Shown piece by piece: positions 35,567-49,319 of a DNA stretch of 64,000 bases. A program made the position numbers and the translations under genes. This stretch comes from Atherix ibis (taxonomy: Eukaryota > Arthropoda > Insecta > Diptera > Athericidae): contig OY282609.1 in the NCBI GenBank assembly GCA_958298945.1, positions 9,220,326-9,284,325 of the forward strand. Reading direction: 5' to 3'. The notes beneath the pieces were generated by a model. It ran no database searches and was not told the origin of the DNA. It worked only from the letters and a program-made list of their open reading frames with translations. Within the stretch, counting starts at the first letter, position 1, and every line of letters starts with the position of its first letter.

Positions 35567-37057
35567 TTATTTGTTCTTTTTTAATTTTTTCATTTTTTTA
35601 TGTGCTTTATGATATCCAGTACGTCGTTTCTTCTCCATAACTTCATTGAATTTACGTTTATTATATCTTTGGAATTCGGCATCTGCTAGCAGCTCATCGA
35701 CAAGTGTGGTTTTCTTATTTTTCCGTATGTTTCTATCATTAAAATGATCGAGTGGTGAATGCAAGAATGTTCCAACCTATTTTTAATATGTGACACAATA
35801 TCAACAATTGCTTTTCCGTTAATCAAATAAAATTGCAACAAACCTGAAAGTATTTCGGTAACACTTTCAAATCATTCTTTTTGTAGAAATGTTTTGGATC
35901 TAAGACTGAACGCATTTGTAGAATTTTCAAATCATTTTCAAGCTCTTCAGTTATTTCAGTGGCAGGCATATGGTACCAGTCCTTCCCTTTAGTTTTTGCT
36001 CTTTCTTTCTGTAATGATAAACATATATTTTGCCACCATTTATTAAATAATCTTTAATATTTATTTAAAAAATTATTAACACAATACTAATAACTAATTC
36101 AGGTTACTAAAGACGACATCAATAATTACAATTCATCAGAATCTATTTTCTACCCAAATCGCGAATTTTTGTTTCATTAGAAAAAAAATAAAAAAAATAT
36201 GTAATCAATAATCAAAATCGTTGAATATTAGCTAAAATTATAACGACAGTCAAATGTATTGTCATTTTTATTGTTCCGCTGGCCTTACAGGGTATGCTTA
36301 TACTGGCAAAGGTATACCCTAAGATTACAGCGGACGAAACATACAAAATAGATTTGGGGAGAGTCGTGAAAATAGATTCCTTTGGTTGATGAACAGGTGC
36401 AAGTTGAAAAATTCACCTTGACACAACTTCAGCTGTCGAATATTTCATCATTTATAACTCTTCAAATATAATTTCATTTTTTCTTGAAAATAGAATCGGG
36501 GGGCTCCAATTTGCTTACCTTACGCTCCTTAACTAATTTCCGATCCGACAGAGATTTCACATCGTGCGCTTTTTCAATACCATTTAAAACACTGTTTTGT
36601 AATTCAGCATCAACATTTGTTCTTATCAATTTATTTTCACTTTTATCTAAAATTTCTTTCGATATTGTTGATTTCTTATTCTTTTTGGTCGAAGCCATAC
36701 AAACATTTTCATCTTTCCAGCCCATATCACGTACAAATTCATCTAAATCATTTTTACTAGAGCATTTCTTCTTTTCGTTTGTTTTGTACTTATTTAAAAT
36801 ATTTGAAATATTCACTTTTGTCGATATAAAACCTATTAAATTAAATTTTTTAATTAAAAATTTATTGAAGTAAACGTTTGGTATTCCTAACCTACAAAGT
36901 CCGTATTTTCTTCCTTATCGTCTTCTTCTTCTGTGCCAATTTCTTCATCATCAATGCTATTTTTATAACCATCCAATATATTTTCTACTAAATTTGTTGT
37001 CGGTTTTTTCGTTAATAATGCCTCATCTTTTTCCGTATCAATTATAAATAAATCCAT
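35567..37057 (-). CDS. DNTTIP2: DNTTIP2/Fcf2 family pre-rRNA processing protein
   Basis: Four exons on the minus strand: 37057-36892, 36832-36519, 36008-35844 and 35776-35567. All boundaries are GT-AG and keep phase, giving about 284 residues. The N-terminal half is acidic then lysine-rich and poorly structured. The C-terminal half (from ~residue 165) carries the Fcf2 domain: KDWYHMPATEITEELENDL, RSVLDPKHFYKK, PKYFQVGTF, then TLVDELLADAEFQRYNKRKF and a basic KKMKKLKKNK tail. Yeast Fcf2 acts in the nucleolar small-subunit processome in early 18S rRNA processing; the same role is inferred here. Human DNTTIP2 has a much longer N-terminus. The third intron (36009-36518) holds a MITE-like inverted repeat. 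The gene is convergent with NUBPL. Confidence 0.88.
36132..36393. repeat. MITE-like inverted repeat in the DNTTIP2 intron
   Basis: The outer arms ttcatcagaatctattttc (36132-36150) and gaaaatagattc...tgatgaa (36368-36393) are inverted, with a 12-bp perfect core. An inner imperfect hairpin pairs 36272-36302 with 36311-36341 (tgttccgct/agcgga and gggtat/atacccta). It contains no coding sequence. The structure fits a small non-autonomous DNA element; the family is unknown. Confidence 0.5.
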
Positions 37058-37469
37058 TTTTTAAAAACCACTAATCACATGGACGCTGTAAAATGATTTG
37101 GCTGGCTTTTAGTTTTTGTATCACGCTCTGATGTCAATTTAACTTTGCCGACTACTAACAACTTCAGCGCAACCTATTGGGCATTCCTCATAACTATTTG
37201 ACATCTTGACGAAATATGTTTCGTCAATATTTTTTAAATATTCTCCTTTCTTTTTCAAATAAAAAATACTATAATTGAAATTTTTTTGCAAATATTATTA
37301 GCATAAAACTTATTAAATTAAATTTTTAAATAATGATAATAATAACCGAAATTCGTTAATTTATTTTAGTATTTTCAAAGAAATTTCTCTGTATTTCACG
37401 TTGTAAAAGTGCGATCTCTTACAGTTTCTGTGATTATTTGACTCAGTATTTTTTTAGCACGCGTCAAAT
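37058..37469. other. Region upstream of both DNTTIP2 (-) and the intact transposase ORF (+)
   Basis: This 412-bp stretch separates divergent start codons. It must hold the DNTTIP2 promoter. I searched it for a mariner terminal repeat matching the downstream flank of the transposase and found none. Confidence 0.5.
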
Positions 37470-38513
37470 ATGGACATTAACAAGGAGAAAATTCGGTATA
37501 TTTTACAATTTTCCTTTGATAAAGGTGAAAATGCAAGCAGGGCAGCTGAAATTGTGAATGATGTTTATGGTGCCGATACGGTCACAGCCAATTATGCACA
37601 ATTTTGGTTCCGTCGATTCCGTTCTGGTATTTTCGATGTGAGAGATACACCTCGCGAAGGTAGGCCAGTCGTCGAAAATGTCGATAAAATCATGCAAATG
37701 ATTGAAGTAGACCGTCACGTAAGCACTGTTTCGATTGCCCAGGAGCTAAACATGGCACAAAAAACCGTTTGGAACCACTTAAATAAGGCTGGATTCAAAA
37801 AGAAGCTCGGTGTTTGGGTGCCAGATGAATTGACACAAAGAAACATGATGGACCGAATTTCCATCTGCGAATCGCTGCTGAATCGCAATAATATCGATCC
37901 ATTTCTTAAACGGTTGGTGATTGGGGATGAGAAATGGGTCACATACGACAATATTGTGCGAAAACGATCGCGGCCCAAGCGCGGTGAGGCTGCTGAAACG
38001 ATGGGCAAAACAGGATTAACGGCTAGGAAGGTTTTGCTGTGCATTTGGTGGGACTGGGAAGGAGTTATATACTATGAGCTGTTGCCATATGGCCAAACAC
38101 TTGATTCGCATCTCTACTGTCAACAATTGGACCGTTTGAAGCTAGCGATTGATCAGAAGCGGCCAGATTTGGCCAACAGTAGAGGTGTTGTGTTCCATCA
38201 GGACAACGCCAGGTCACACACGTCTATAGTGACTCGCCAAAAACTCCGGGAGCTTGGTTGGGAAGTTCTGATGCATCCACCATATAGTCCGGATCTGGCA
38301 CCAAGCGATTACCATCTTTTTTTATCATTACAAAACTTTCTTAGTGATAAGAAATTGGCATCAACAAAAGATTGTGAAAATATCCTAGTCGAGTTTTTCG
38401 CCAATAAAGACCAGAGCTTCTATGAGAAAGGCATTATGAAGTTACCTTTAAGATGGCAAGAAATTATAAAACAAAACGGTGCATATCTGACCCATATCGG
38501 AGAATCTGAATAA
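37470..38513 (+). CDS. Intact DD34D mariner transposase ORF (SETMAR-like), no terminal repeats seen
   Basis: One uninterrupted frame of 347 codons, the full length expected for a mariner transposase. N-terminal helix-turn-helix domains span ~1-110 (FRRFRSGIFDVRDT, then VSIAQELNMAQKTVWNHL). WVPDEL lies at 116-121. The catalytic triad is complete: D153 in GDEKW, D245 in FHQDNARSH and D280 in YSPDLAPSDYHLF, with 34 residues between the last two (DD34D). Transposases of this type cut and paste DNA at TA sites. All other mariner copies in the window are broken. I could not find an inverted repeat pair in the ~400 bp on either side. It is either a young element whose ends I missed, a copy that lost its ends, or a gene retained by the host. 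Confidence 0.93.
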   Translation: MDINKEKIRYILQFSFDKGENASRAAEIVNDVYGADTVTANYAQFWFRRFRSGIFDVRDTPREGRPVVENVDKIMQMIEVDRHVSTVSIAQELNMAQKTVWNHLNKAGFKKKLGVWVPDELTQRNMMDRISICESLLNRNNIDPFLKRLVIGDEKWVTYDNIVRKRSRPKRGEAAETMGKTGLTARKVLLCIWWDWEGVIYYELLPYGQTLDSHLYCQQLDRLKLAIDQKRPDLANSRGVVFHQDNARSHTSIVTRQKLRELGWEVLMHPPYSPDLAPSDYHLFLSLQNFLSDKKLASTKDCENILVEFFANKDQSFYEKGIMKLPLRWQEIIKQNGAYLTHIGESE

Positions 38514-40157
38514 TGTTAATCGTAAAATAATAGATTTCTTTTAAATTTGATTTAAAAAAAAAAAATACAATCAAACAGAAAATATTTTCAATAAAAAGAT
38601 TAAAATTAAAAAAATAGATAACCATTAAGAAAAACCTCTCCAAAAAAGAATTATTTATTATTCAATAACTCTTTAAAGTTTGTTCAATTTTTTCTTCCAA
38701 AATACAAACAAAACGCACTTTTTTTTCTTTTTTTTTTTAATCATTCAGTCATTCATCCATTTATTCTTCTCTTGCTAAAATGTTTATCTAAATTTCTAAT
38801 TATTGTTATTTAATTACATATAATTAATCTTAAAACTATCATTACCATTATTAATAGTATTATTATTATTATTATTATTTATAATTACTTTTATTACCAT
38901 ATTACTTGTATAATTAGTTTTCTTATTTAAAAATAAATAAAAATGAATGAAAAAAAAACCTTTTTGATTATAAATATATTTTTATTTTTTTTTTCGAATT
39001 GATTCTTTTTATTTTTAAAAAAAGAATTTGTTTAGAAATACTTTTCCAAAAACTAAATAAAGAAAATTTTTTTTTCACTTAATCGAATAAATTATTATTA
39101 ACTAAGAAATGCTCTTACATATTATCATTTAAAAGATTATGTACTTATTTTGATAAGATAAAAAGTTCTTTTTTTGTTTTCCTTCGTAATAATCTGTTCA
39201 TATTTCTGATTTTCTTCACTTTTTTCTTCTTTTTTTTTTTACTAATAAGCTACATATACTTTTGTCTAACATGAAAATAAAGAAAATGAAAAATGAAAAA
39301 AAAATATACGAGACAACTAGTTGTCCTTTTTAAAATCAATTTTATTAAGTGGATTATAAATTCTTTTCATCTTAAATATAATTTTATCTTAATTAAGTTT
39401 TGTTGTTATTATTCTTTTTACTATACGTAATTATTTCTTCTTAATAATAATAAAAAAATAAAATACAGATTTTCACTGTTTTACATTTCTTCTACGAATT
39501 AAATTATTTTTTTGCATATCAATTCGATCTTTTCAATATGCACAGATACAGTTTTATATGAAAATTTTTCGTATGCGTTTTCAGTTTTTTTTCTTCATTT
39601 ATTTATTTATCATCTTAATTGTATTTAGAAAATATTTTCCATTAAAACTATTATAAAATACATATTTTCAAAGATTGAATCTTGAAAATTGAAAAAAAAT
39701 AAAAAATAAAAAATTAAAAAAATTAAAAATGCACAAATATTAAAATATAAATCACTTGTGTTAAATAAAAAACGCATGTGTTGGTTGGCATTATTATTTT
39801 CTTAATTCAAGTTGATTTAATTGAATTTGGATGTTTTGTATTCACAGTTGTTTGGAAAAGAACCTTCATCATTCAAGATTTTTCGACAAATTTTTGGGGC
39901 CATATGAAAATGCAATCAATCACAAATTCAGTCATCATCAATGTTGATATAATTCAATTCAATATGTTATTTTGTTGGCTTTTTCTTGATTAGGTTGTTT
40001 GTTTTTTTTTAAACTTTTTGTATAATTCTCAAAATTGTTGTGTTATGCGCAAGATTTAATGATGAAAAATATTTATTTTGTAGCGCCAAAATTTTCTGTT
40101 TTTTTTTTTTTAGAAGATTTTCATTTTTAAGTTTTTGTCAAACGTGTCGTCATACAT
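38514..40157. other. A/T-rich spacer and probable 3' UTR of the zinc-finger gene
   Basis: Very A/T-rich, with an ATT microsatellite near 38860-38880. The right part probably holds the 3' UTR of the minus-strand zinc-finger gene. No other feature recognised. Confidence 0.5.
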
Positions 40158-42539
<2,382 letters not shown>

Positions 42540-42590
42540 TTCACTAAAAAAAAAAAAAATTCCATATAATTAATATTATTTCTAAATATT

Positions 42591-44613
42591 GGATTTTCCA
42601 AAAAGAGCGATATGATTTCTGAGTGACGTTTCGGCCATTTGTAATATGTCATGATCTGTCTTTTTTTTTTCATTGTATTCAGTAATGTTTACAATTTCAT
42701 CAAGGAGAGATATACGCAAGAACAACGTTTACAAATTATTCAATTTTATTAGCAAAATAATCGTTCTCCAATTGCAACTTTTCGTGCGCTCACTTTCATC
42801 TGAGTGGTGCGGTAAATAAACAAAACTGTCGATTCTGGTGCGAAGAAAATCCACAAATTATTCATAAATACCCATTACATTCACCTAAATTGACAGTTTG
42901 GTGTGGTTTTTGGTCTGGTGGAATCATCTTCTTTCGAAATGAAGCTGGTAACACCGTTACTGTCAATGGAGATAGGTATAGATCGATGATAACCAACTTT
43001 TTATGGCCGAAATTGGAAGAAGTTGATCTTGACAACTGATCTGGTTCCAACAAGACGGGGCTACGTGCCACACAGCAGGTGCAACAACCGAATTATTGCG
43101 AGAAAAGTTTGGAGATTCGATTATTTCAAGAAATTGTGATTTAACACCATTAGACTATTTCTTGTGGGGTTATTTGAAGTCATTGGTCTTTAGCAATAAA
43201 CCAGACTCTGATCAAGCTTTAGAAGTCAATATTGAACGTGCTATTCATGAAATACACTGTGTGTCATAAAAATAACCGAATTTATTTTTAAATCATACAA
43301 CATGCAGCGCCATCTATTGAAAATTTTCAGCATTAAAAATATACATTCATCCTCTTTCAAACGCACCTAAATTCATGTAAATCGGATGACAGATGTGAAA
43401 GTTACAGCCAATATTTCAATAAAAGAGAAATTGTGCTAATGTTACAAAACAAAAAAGAGCAAATTTAAAATTTTGTGTTAAACTAGAAAAAAAATTCGCT
43501 GAGACATATGAATTGATGGAAAAAGTTTATGGTGATGATTGTATGAGTCGTATTCAAGTTTATACGTGGTTTACACGATTTAAATATTGTCGTGAGTCTT
43601 TAAAGGACGACCTAAGGGCCAGGTCGTCTAGAAGCTAGTTATCGTGTTGAATTGGTGGAAAAAGTCCGTGAAATCATTAGTATCGATGCAAATTTTACAA
43701 CGAGAATGTTGGCTGAGAAATTAAATACGAGTAAAAACATTATTTGGAGAATTTTAACTGAAGATTTGGGTAAAAGAAAGGTCTGTGCGCGTTTTGTTCC
43801 ACATAAATTAAATGAAGACAAAAAAATCGCTTGTGTGGAGCATTGCAAAGATATTGTTGAAACTGCTGAAAACGATCCAGACTTTCTTGATTCGATCATA
43901 ACTGGTGATGAGTCATGGTGCTTTAAATATGAGCCTGAAAGTAAGCGTCAATCTGCTAAATGGAAGTCCAAAGGCGAGCCAAAACCAAAAAAATTGCGTT
44001 TTCAGAAGTCTCGAATCAAGACAATGTTGATTACTTTTTATGATTCGAAGGGTATTGTCCACAAGAAATTTGTTCCAGAAGATCGAACTGTTAATGGAGA
44101 ATACTATTTAGGTGTTTTAGATTGTTTGTGGAAAAGAATTGGTCGTGTTAGACCTGAATATCCAGCAGGAAAACAGCTGTTTTTATTGCACGATAATGCA
44201 CCACCTCACAAGACCAAAAAAGTGAACGAATTTTTTATGAAAAAACGGATTTCTCTCATCAATCACCCTCCGTATCCGCCTGATCTATCACCACGTAACT
44301 ATTTTCTATTTCCAAAACTGAAAACCAAGATGAAAGGAGCATTTTATGATGATATCCCAGCCATTTTTGTTAGATGGCGCTGCATGTTGTATAATTTAAA
44401 TATAAAGTTCGGTTTTTTTTTGGGACACACGAAAATTGGGTTCATTGAATACGTTCCTGCAAAAGAAGTCTTCGAGGCCATTTGAATGACGTTTTATTCA
44501 GAACTTAATTGTATCGATTGTACTTCACATTAAATAAAAAAAACATTTGAATTTCCTTAACAATTAGTGTGTTTTTTTAAAAAAGAAATCATATCACTCT
44601 TCTTGGAAGACCC
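42591..44613 (+). mobile_element. Rosa-type mariner, internally deleted, split by a nested mariner
   Basis: The left end is ggattttccaaaaagagcga (42591) and the right end is atatcactcttcttggaagaccc, ending at 44613 before TA. These are inverted copies of the ends of the element at 49783-51635. The coding remnant starts as a broken ERYTQEQRLQI-like N-terminus, then jumps by deletion (cgtgcgctcactttcatctg) to the NRQNCRFW-type block, then FQQDGATCHTAG (near 43047-43085) and CDLTPLDYFLWGYLKSLV (near 43138-43185). The triad motifs follow the DD41D pattern. The second mariner at 43255-44430 interrupts it; the rosa C-terminus resumes at ~44431. Confidence 0.83.
43255..44430 (+). mobile_element. Mariner family D (DD34D type, dead), nested in the rosa copy
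   Basis: The inverted repeats are about 60 bp: left 43255-43317 (gtgtgtcataaaaataaccg ... catgcagcgccatct) and right ~44367-44430 in inverse. The main frame (43652 onward) encodes VRKVCARFVPH-like helix-turn-helix remains, GDESWCFKYEPESKRQSAKW (first Asp), FLLHDNAPPHKTKK (second Asp) and YPPDLSPRNYFLF. The third catalytic Asp is Asn. The first ~70 codons are frameshifted and the last ~45 residues are deleted, so the frame runs through the right terminal repeat into rosa sequence and ends at 44485. A non-functional product is expected. Confidence 0.82.
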
Positions 44614-45885
44614 TATTCAATTTCGTGATAAATATAATTGAAAAAAAAAATTATTAAAATATATTTTTTTTTTAGTACATAATAATAGAAATATGGTAAA
44701 TAACTAAAGCTAGAAATAGTCAAAAATTAAAAGGTAAAAGAGGAAAAATTTACAAAAAAATTAAATAAATACGAAAATTTCCTAGAAAAGAACTGAATAA
44801 TAAAATGTATGGAATTAATTTCGCGCTCAAAATTTTCTATATATATACTAAGAGAGATAGCCAGTTGCAATGGACAAGGAAACAACGAAAACATTAGTGT
44901 TTGAGAGTCACAGTTGTTGAGATAAAATGAAAACGAAAAATTAAGAAGAGCACATTTTGCATAGCATGAGAACATATTGACGTTATGATTGTAGATAATG
45001 AACAGAAATGAGAGAATAAGATAACAACTGATTATTAAAATAAAGGGGGTGATGGTTTAAGTACAAACAATTGTAATAATAATGAGAAGCAAGAGGAGAA
45101 GTAAACTGAGAATATTCTGATAAGTACGAATCTAAATGCAAATCAAAAAAATATGGTGAACGATTGAAATGATATGAGAGGTAGAGAGCGTATTCAGATT
45201 GATTTTGAGTGACGATCATCTTGTGTGCGCATGGATGTGCATGTTGTGTATGCTGCACACGTTTTTATGCGTACATAACCGTACATTATTAAAAAGTGAG
45301 AAATCAAATGCTTTAATGGCAAACGAATCAAATAGGGAAAAAATGCAAATATGAAGAGAAAAACAAAATAAATCCTCTGTTATTTTATAATTATCTTCTC
45401 TTCTTTGTTATGCATTCTCCAATTTTTATAATTATTGCGTTTTATTACGTAATTTTTTTTCTCTCTCTCTCTCAATTTTCTTACCCAATATATATATTTT
45501 TTTTTCGTTTTTACTATTTTCTTAATTTATTTATTTTTGTATGTGTATGATATGAATTCTATTTTGTTCTACTTACTTGGTGTGAACGTTTTTTTTATGA
45601 TTGTTTTTGTCTCTCTAATAATGCACTTTATATTCAAATTTATTGTAATGTTGTCTATAAGTTGTTTTTATAAATGAAATTTCTTTTTAAATATTATTAT
45701 TTATGAAATACTTTACAAGTATCTATTGCTGATTATTTAAATGCGAATATATTATTATCTTAAGGTAAAATTTAAAAAAAGAAAAATAAAACGATTCTTT
45801 TGATATTTTTTTATTATATTTTGAAAAAATCTCTTGTACCAAAAAAAAAACAAAAAAAAACTATTACTTATCAGACAATCAATTA
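44614..45885. other. A/T-rich spacer
   Basis: A/T-rich with a CT microsatellite near 45460-45475 and an AT tract near 45488-45510. No gene recognised. Confidence 0.5.
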
Positions 45886-46756
45886 TGAGGTCTGTACAAA
45901 AAGTATCGCGAATTTTGAATTTCCGCGGGTTACGTATATTCGATTTTTTGTGGCGTTATTTTGGTACTCATGTCTCTCACTTATGCTGATAAGTTCGGCC
46001 ATTTTGAATATTGAGTTAATTTTTGACAGCTGCTTTGCTTGCACGTGTTTTGGTTCGTCTTTGATTTTTGCCCATTTTTCAACCAAAAACAGCAGCATCG
46101 CATTAACATTGCTAAGGAGCTGTTGGACTCTGTTCGCGATGACCCAAATTTGTTCCAGAGGTTCATAACTGGTGACTTATCATTGGTTTATGAGTATGAA
46201 GTGGAATCATTGGTCATCCCAATGGAAGCTGCCGCACGAGCCAAGAACGAAAAAAAGCGCGCCAAGTTCGGTCGAATGTGTAGGTTTTGCTTACAGTTAT
46301 CTTCGATTGCAGGAGCGTGGTGCATCATGAATTCTTGCCACAGATTAGAACGGTCATAAAGGAATATTTCCTGCAAGTTATGCGCAAATTGCGCGAAGCA
46401 ATCCGCCAGAAATGCGCGGATTTATGGAAGAAAAAAAATTTGCTTTTGCACCATGATAACGCCCCTGCTCACGCATCGTTGCTTGTGCGCGAATTTTTGG
46501 CCAAAAATAATACACTAATAATGCCGCAGCCACCGTATTCCCCAGATCTGGCTTTTTCTTGTTCCCGAAACAGATTCTCTGATACATTTTTTTAAAATAG
46601 ACAAACCTTGAAGATGAGCCAAAACACGTGCAAGCAAAGCAGCTGTCAAAAATTAACTGAACATTTAAAATGGCCGAATTTTTCGAAAAAATCGAAAATC
46701 AAATAAACGTAACCCGCGGATATTCAAAATTCGCGATACTTTTTGAACAGACCTCG
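45886..46756. mobile_element. Fold-back derivative of family A mariner (copy 2)
   Basis: Flanked by TA on both sides (45884-45885 and 46757-46758). The left arm is the family 5' end and leader. The middle carries the transposase fragment on the plus strand (HRINIAKELLDSVRDD, a damaged GDESW as TGDLSL, LLHHDNAPAHASLLV, then MPQPPYSPDLAFSCSRN). The right arm, from the cgaaacagattct joint at ~46566, is the leader and 5' terminal repeat inverted. The helix-turn-helix region is missing as in the other copies. Several in-frame stops and a frameshift are present. Confidence 0.85.
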
Positions 46757-47100
46757 TATAATAACAAACAACTTTAAATTTTTTGATTATTTCCCCTTAT
46801 TTAGATAAGAAATAACAAAATTCCTTTTTGAATTGATCTTCTCGCTTACCGATCACATTCACCATGAATTGATCATTAAAAACAACCTTTTTATGATTAA
46901 GAAGTGCATTAGTATTTTTATTAAAACATAACAGATGGCAGTTTAGTAGGTGTTTTCTAATATTTTTCATTTTCGATAAGTTTTTCATTGTAATTTATTG
47001 TTAATATTTATATTGATAGATTGAAGAAAGCGAAAATTACTTAACAATTTCACACAATTGCAAAAATTATTTTCAAAGTAACATTTTCGTATTATTCAAG
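46757..47100. other. A/T-rich spacer
   Basis: No feature recognised. Confidence 0.5.
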
Positions 47101-47960
47101 AATTTTGTTTTATTTTGTTTGAATTGAAAACGATTACACGTATACACCGAATTCTCTTTTTGCACGAATTTGATTTAACACGAGCTGAAACGAACAAAAA
47201 AATGGACGATTTTTCATGTTCTATGAATTTTTCTGATGAATTTGTTTCATTCTCACTCCTCACAAACATGCATTTTAGTATTCATGAATCTACCATAAGA
47301 ACGATTAAAAAAATGAAACTGCATTCAGAAAATCTGTATGTTCTGGGACAAAAATAAGTGCTAAATCATCGTCTTACATAAGAGATGTTGTCAAAGAGAA
47401 GATGGAAAAAGCTTTGGTAATGTGGATTGAAGATAGATGAAATTATTATCAAGCAAACAGCATTAAGAATCTATAAACGTATTAGAGGCACTTTATCTCA
47501 GTCAAAACAACCTGAATTTTCTCCAAATACAGGTTGAAGACAAGTTTTATTAAACGACATGCTCTCCATAATATAAAAATTAAGGGAGAAACTGCGTCTG
47601 CAGATGAATTGGCTGCCAAAGAATTTTCTCAAAAAAATTATTGAAGATGCGAGTATCAAGTTTGGAATGTAGATGAAAGTGACCTTTTTTTGGAAAAGAA
47701 TGCCTAGGAGGACTTATGTTGCAAAATCGCAGAAAACTGCAGGTGGTTTTAAAGTAGCAAAGGACCTTGTAACATTGTTGTTTGGTTGTAATGCTTCAGG
47801 AGCAAAATTTATTTCATACAGAGAACTTTATAACGGTTTATCACGAAATCAAACACAATCTTTAATGACTGATTTCCTTCTAAAAACTACTGAATTATCA
47901 ACACAGGAGAATAGAGATGATAATATACAGAAATATTTTCACAAAATAACATAATTCTAG
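47101..47960 (+). mobile_element. Pogo/Tigger-like transposon relic (jerky/CENP-B-type transposase)
   Basis: Broken plus-strand frames give HESTIRTIKKM near 47285-47315 (helix-turn-helix), WIED-like, then WNVDE/DL near 47660-47690, FFWKRMPRRTYVAKSQKTAG and FKVAKDLVTLLFGCNASGA (47690-47820). The last motifs are the DDE-domain signature of the Tigger/jerky branch of pogo transposases. Multiple stops show it is dead. No inverted repeats were identified. Confidence 0.7.
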
Positions 47961-48083
47961 CAAACGTATGCGTTTATTGTCAGAAAGTGACAATGCATAA
48001 AATTTTGTTATATCTATATTAATTTTTTTTTATATTTTATATTAATGAATTTCAGATATTATCTTTTTTTTTCTCAAAGTATA

Positions 48084-49319
48084 CCAGGTGTATAAGCTTA
48101 AATCCGCTGTTTGGTCATAGATGGCGTGAGTGAGCGTATTAAGCTACTATGGGCACGGCATACTTTTTTTTTATGAGTTTGACATCTGTCAACATTAATC
48201 AGTATACATTGTCAGCAATTTCGTACAACAACGTACATTTATTCTTTGGTAATCATGTCTAGTTTTGTACCAGAAAAAGAGCCTTTACGGGAAGCTCTGC
48301 TTTTCCGCTTCAATTTGAAAAAATCGGCTGCCGAATCGTATCGAATGCTTATGGAGGCCTATGGTGACAGTGCTTTATCGGAAACAACGTGCCGGAATTG
48401 GTTTCGTCGGTTCAAAGAGGTCAATTTTGAATTGTGGGACAAGAAGCGTGAAAATCGGTCTAGGAAGGTTGAGGACCATCAATTGAAGGATCTTTTGGAC
48501 GAAGACTATACCCAATCACAAAAAATGCTCGCGGAGCAATTGGGTATTACTCAACCACCCATTTTTATGCGTCTGCGTGCCATGGGGAAGATTTAAAAGA
48601 TCGGAAAATGGGTGCCGCATGAATTGAACGATAGGCAGATGGAGCGACGCCAAAACACATACGAAATCTTGCCCAGACAAAAAAGAAAGTCGTTCCTGCA
48701 TCGGATTGTGGCAAGCGATGAAAAGTGGATATATTTCGAGAATTCTAAACGCAAGAACTCGTGAGTTGATCCCGGCCAACCATCAACATCTTCCCCGAGA
48801 CCAATTCGCTTCGGACGGAAGACGATGCTGTGCGTTTGATGGGATCAGCAAGATATCGTCTACTATGAGATGTTGAAACCTGATTGAACTGTCAATAACA
48901 ACTGATCAAATTGCACCACGCTCTGCGTGAAAAAGGACGGATTATCAACAAAGACATGACAAGCTGATTTTCCTCCACGACGACGCATCATCGCACACGT
49001 TAAAAATGGTCCGGAACTATTTGGAGACACTCAACTGGGAGGTGCTACCCCACCCCGTTTTTTCACCAGACCTGGCCCCTTCCGCCTACCACCTGTTTTC
49101 GTCGATGGGCCACGCGCTCGCTGAGCAGCACTTCGATTCTTACGAAGACGTCTGAAAATGGCTTGATGAGTGGTTTGCCTCGAACTAGAAGGAATTTTTT
49201 TGGCGTGGTATGTGTAGCTAGCGAGGGCAAGTACTTTGAGTAAATTTTTTTTTGCTTTCTATAAAAGAAACATGTGTTTTTTTGACTAAAAAACAGCGTA
49301 TTTAAGCTTATACACCTGG
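48084..49319 (+). mobile_element. Mos1-like (mauritiana) mariner, full-length but dead
   Basis: The 1236-bp element is bounded by TA at 48082-48083 and 49320-49321. Its inverted repeats are about 29 bp (ccaggtgtataagcttaaat... and its inverse). The start codon is at 48255 (MSSFVPEKEP, close to the Mos1 start). The frame runs to a TAA at 48594-48596, where the 60-kb copy has GAA, then continues broken. WVPHELNDRQMERRQNT, DEKWIYF and FLHDDASSHT are visible. The third catalytic site reads SPDLAPSAYHLF, so Asp is Ala. Several 1-2-bp indels follow. Confidence 0.93.
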
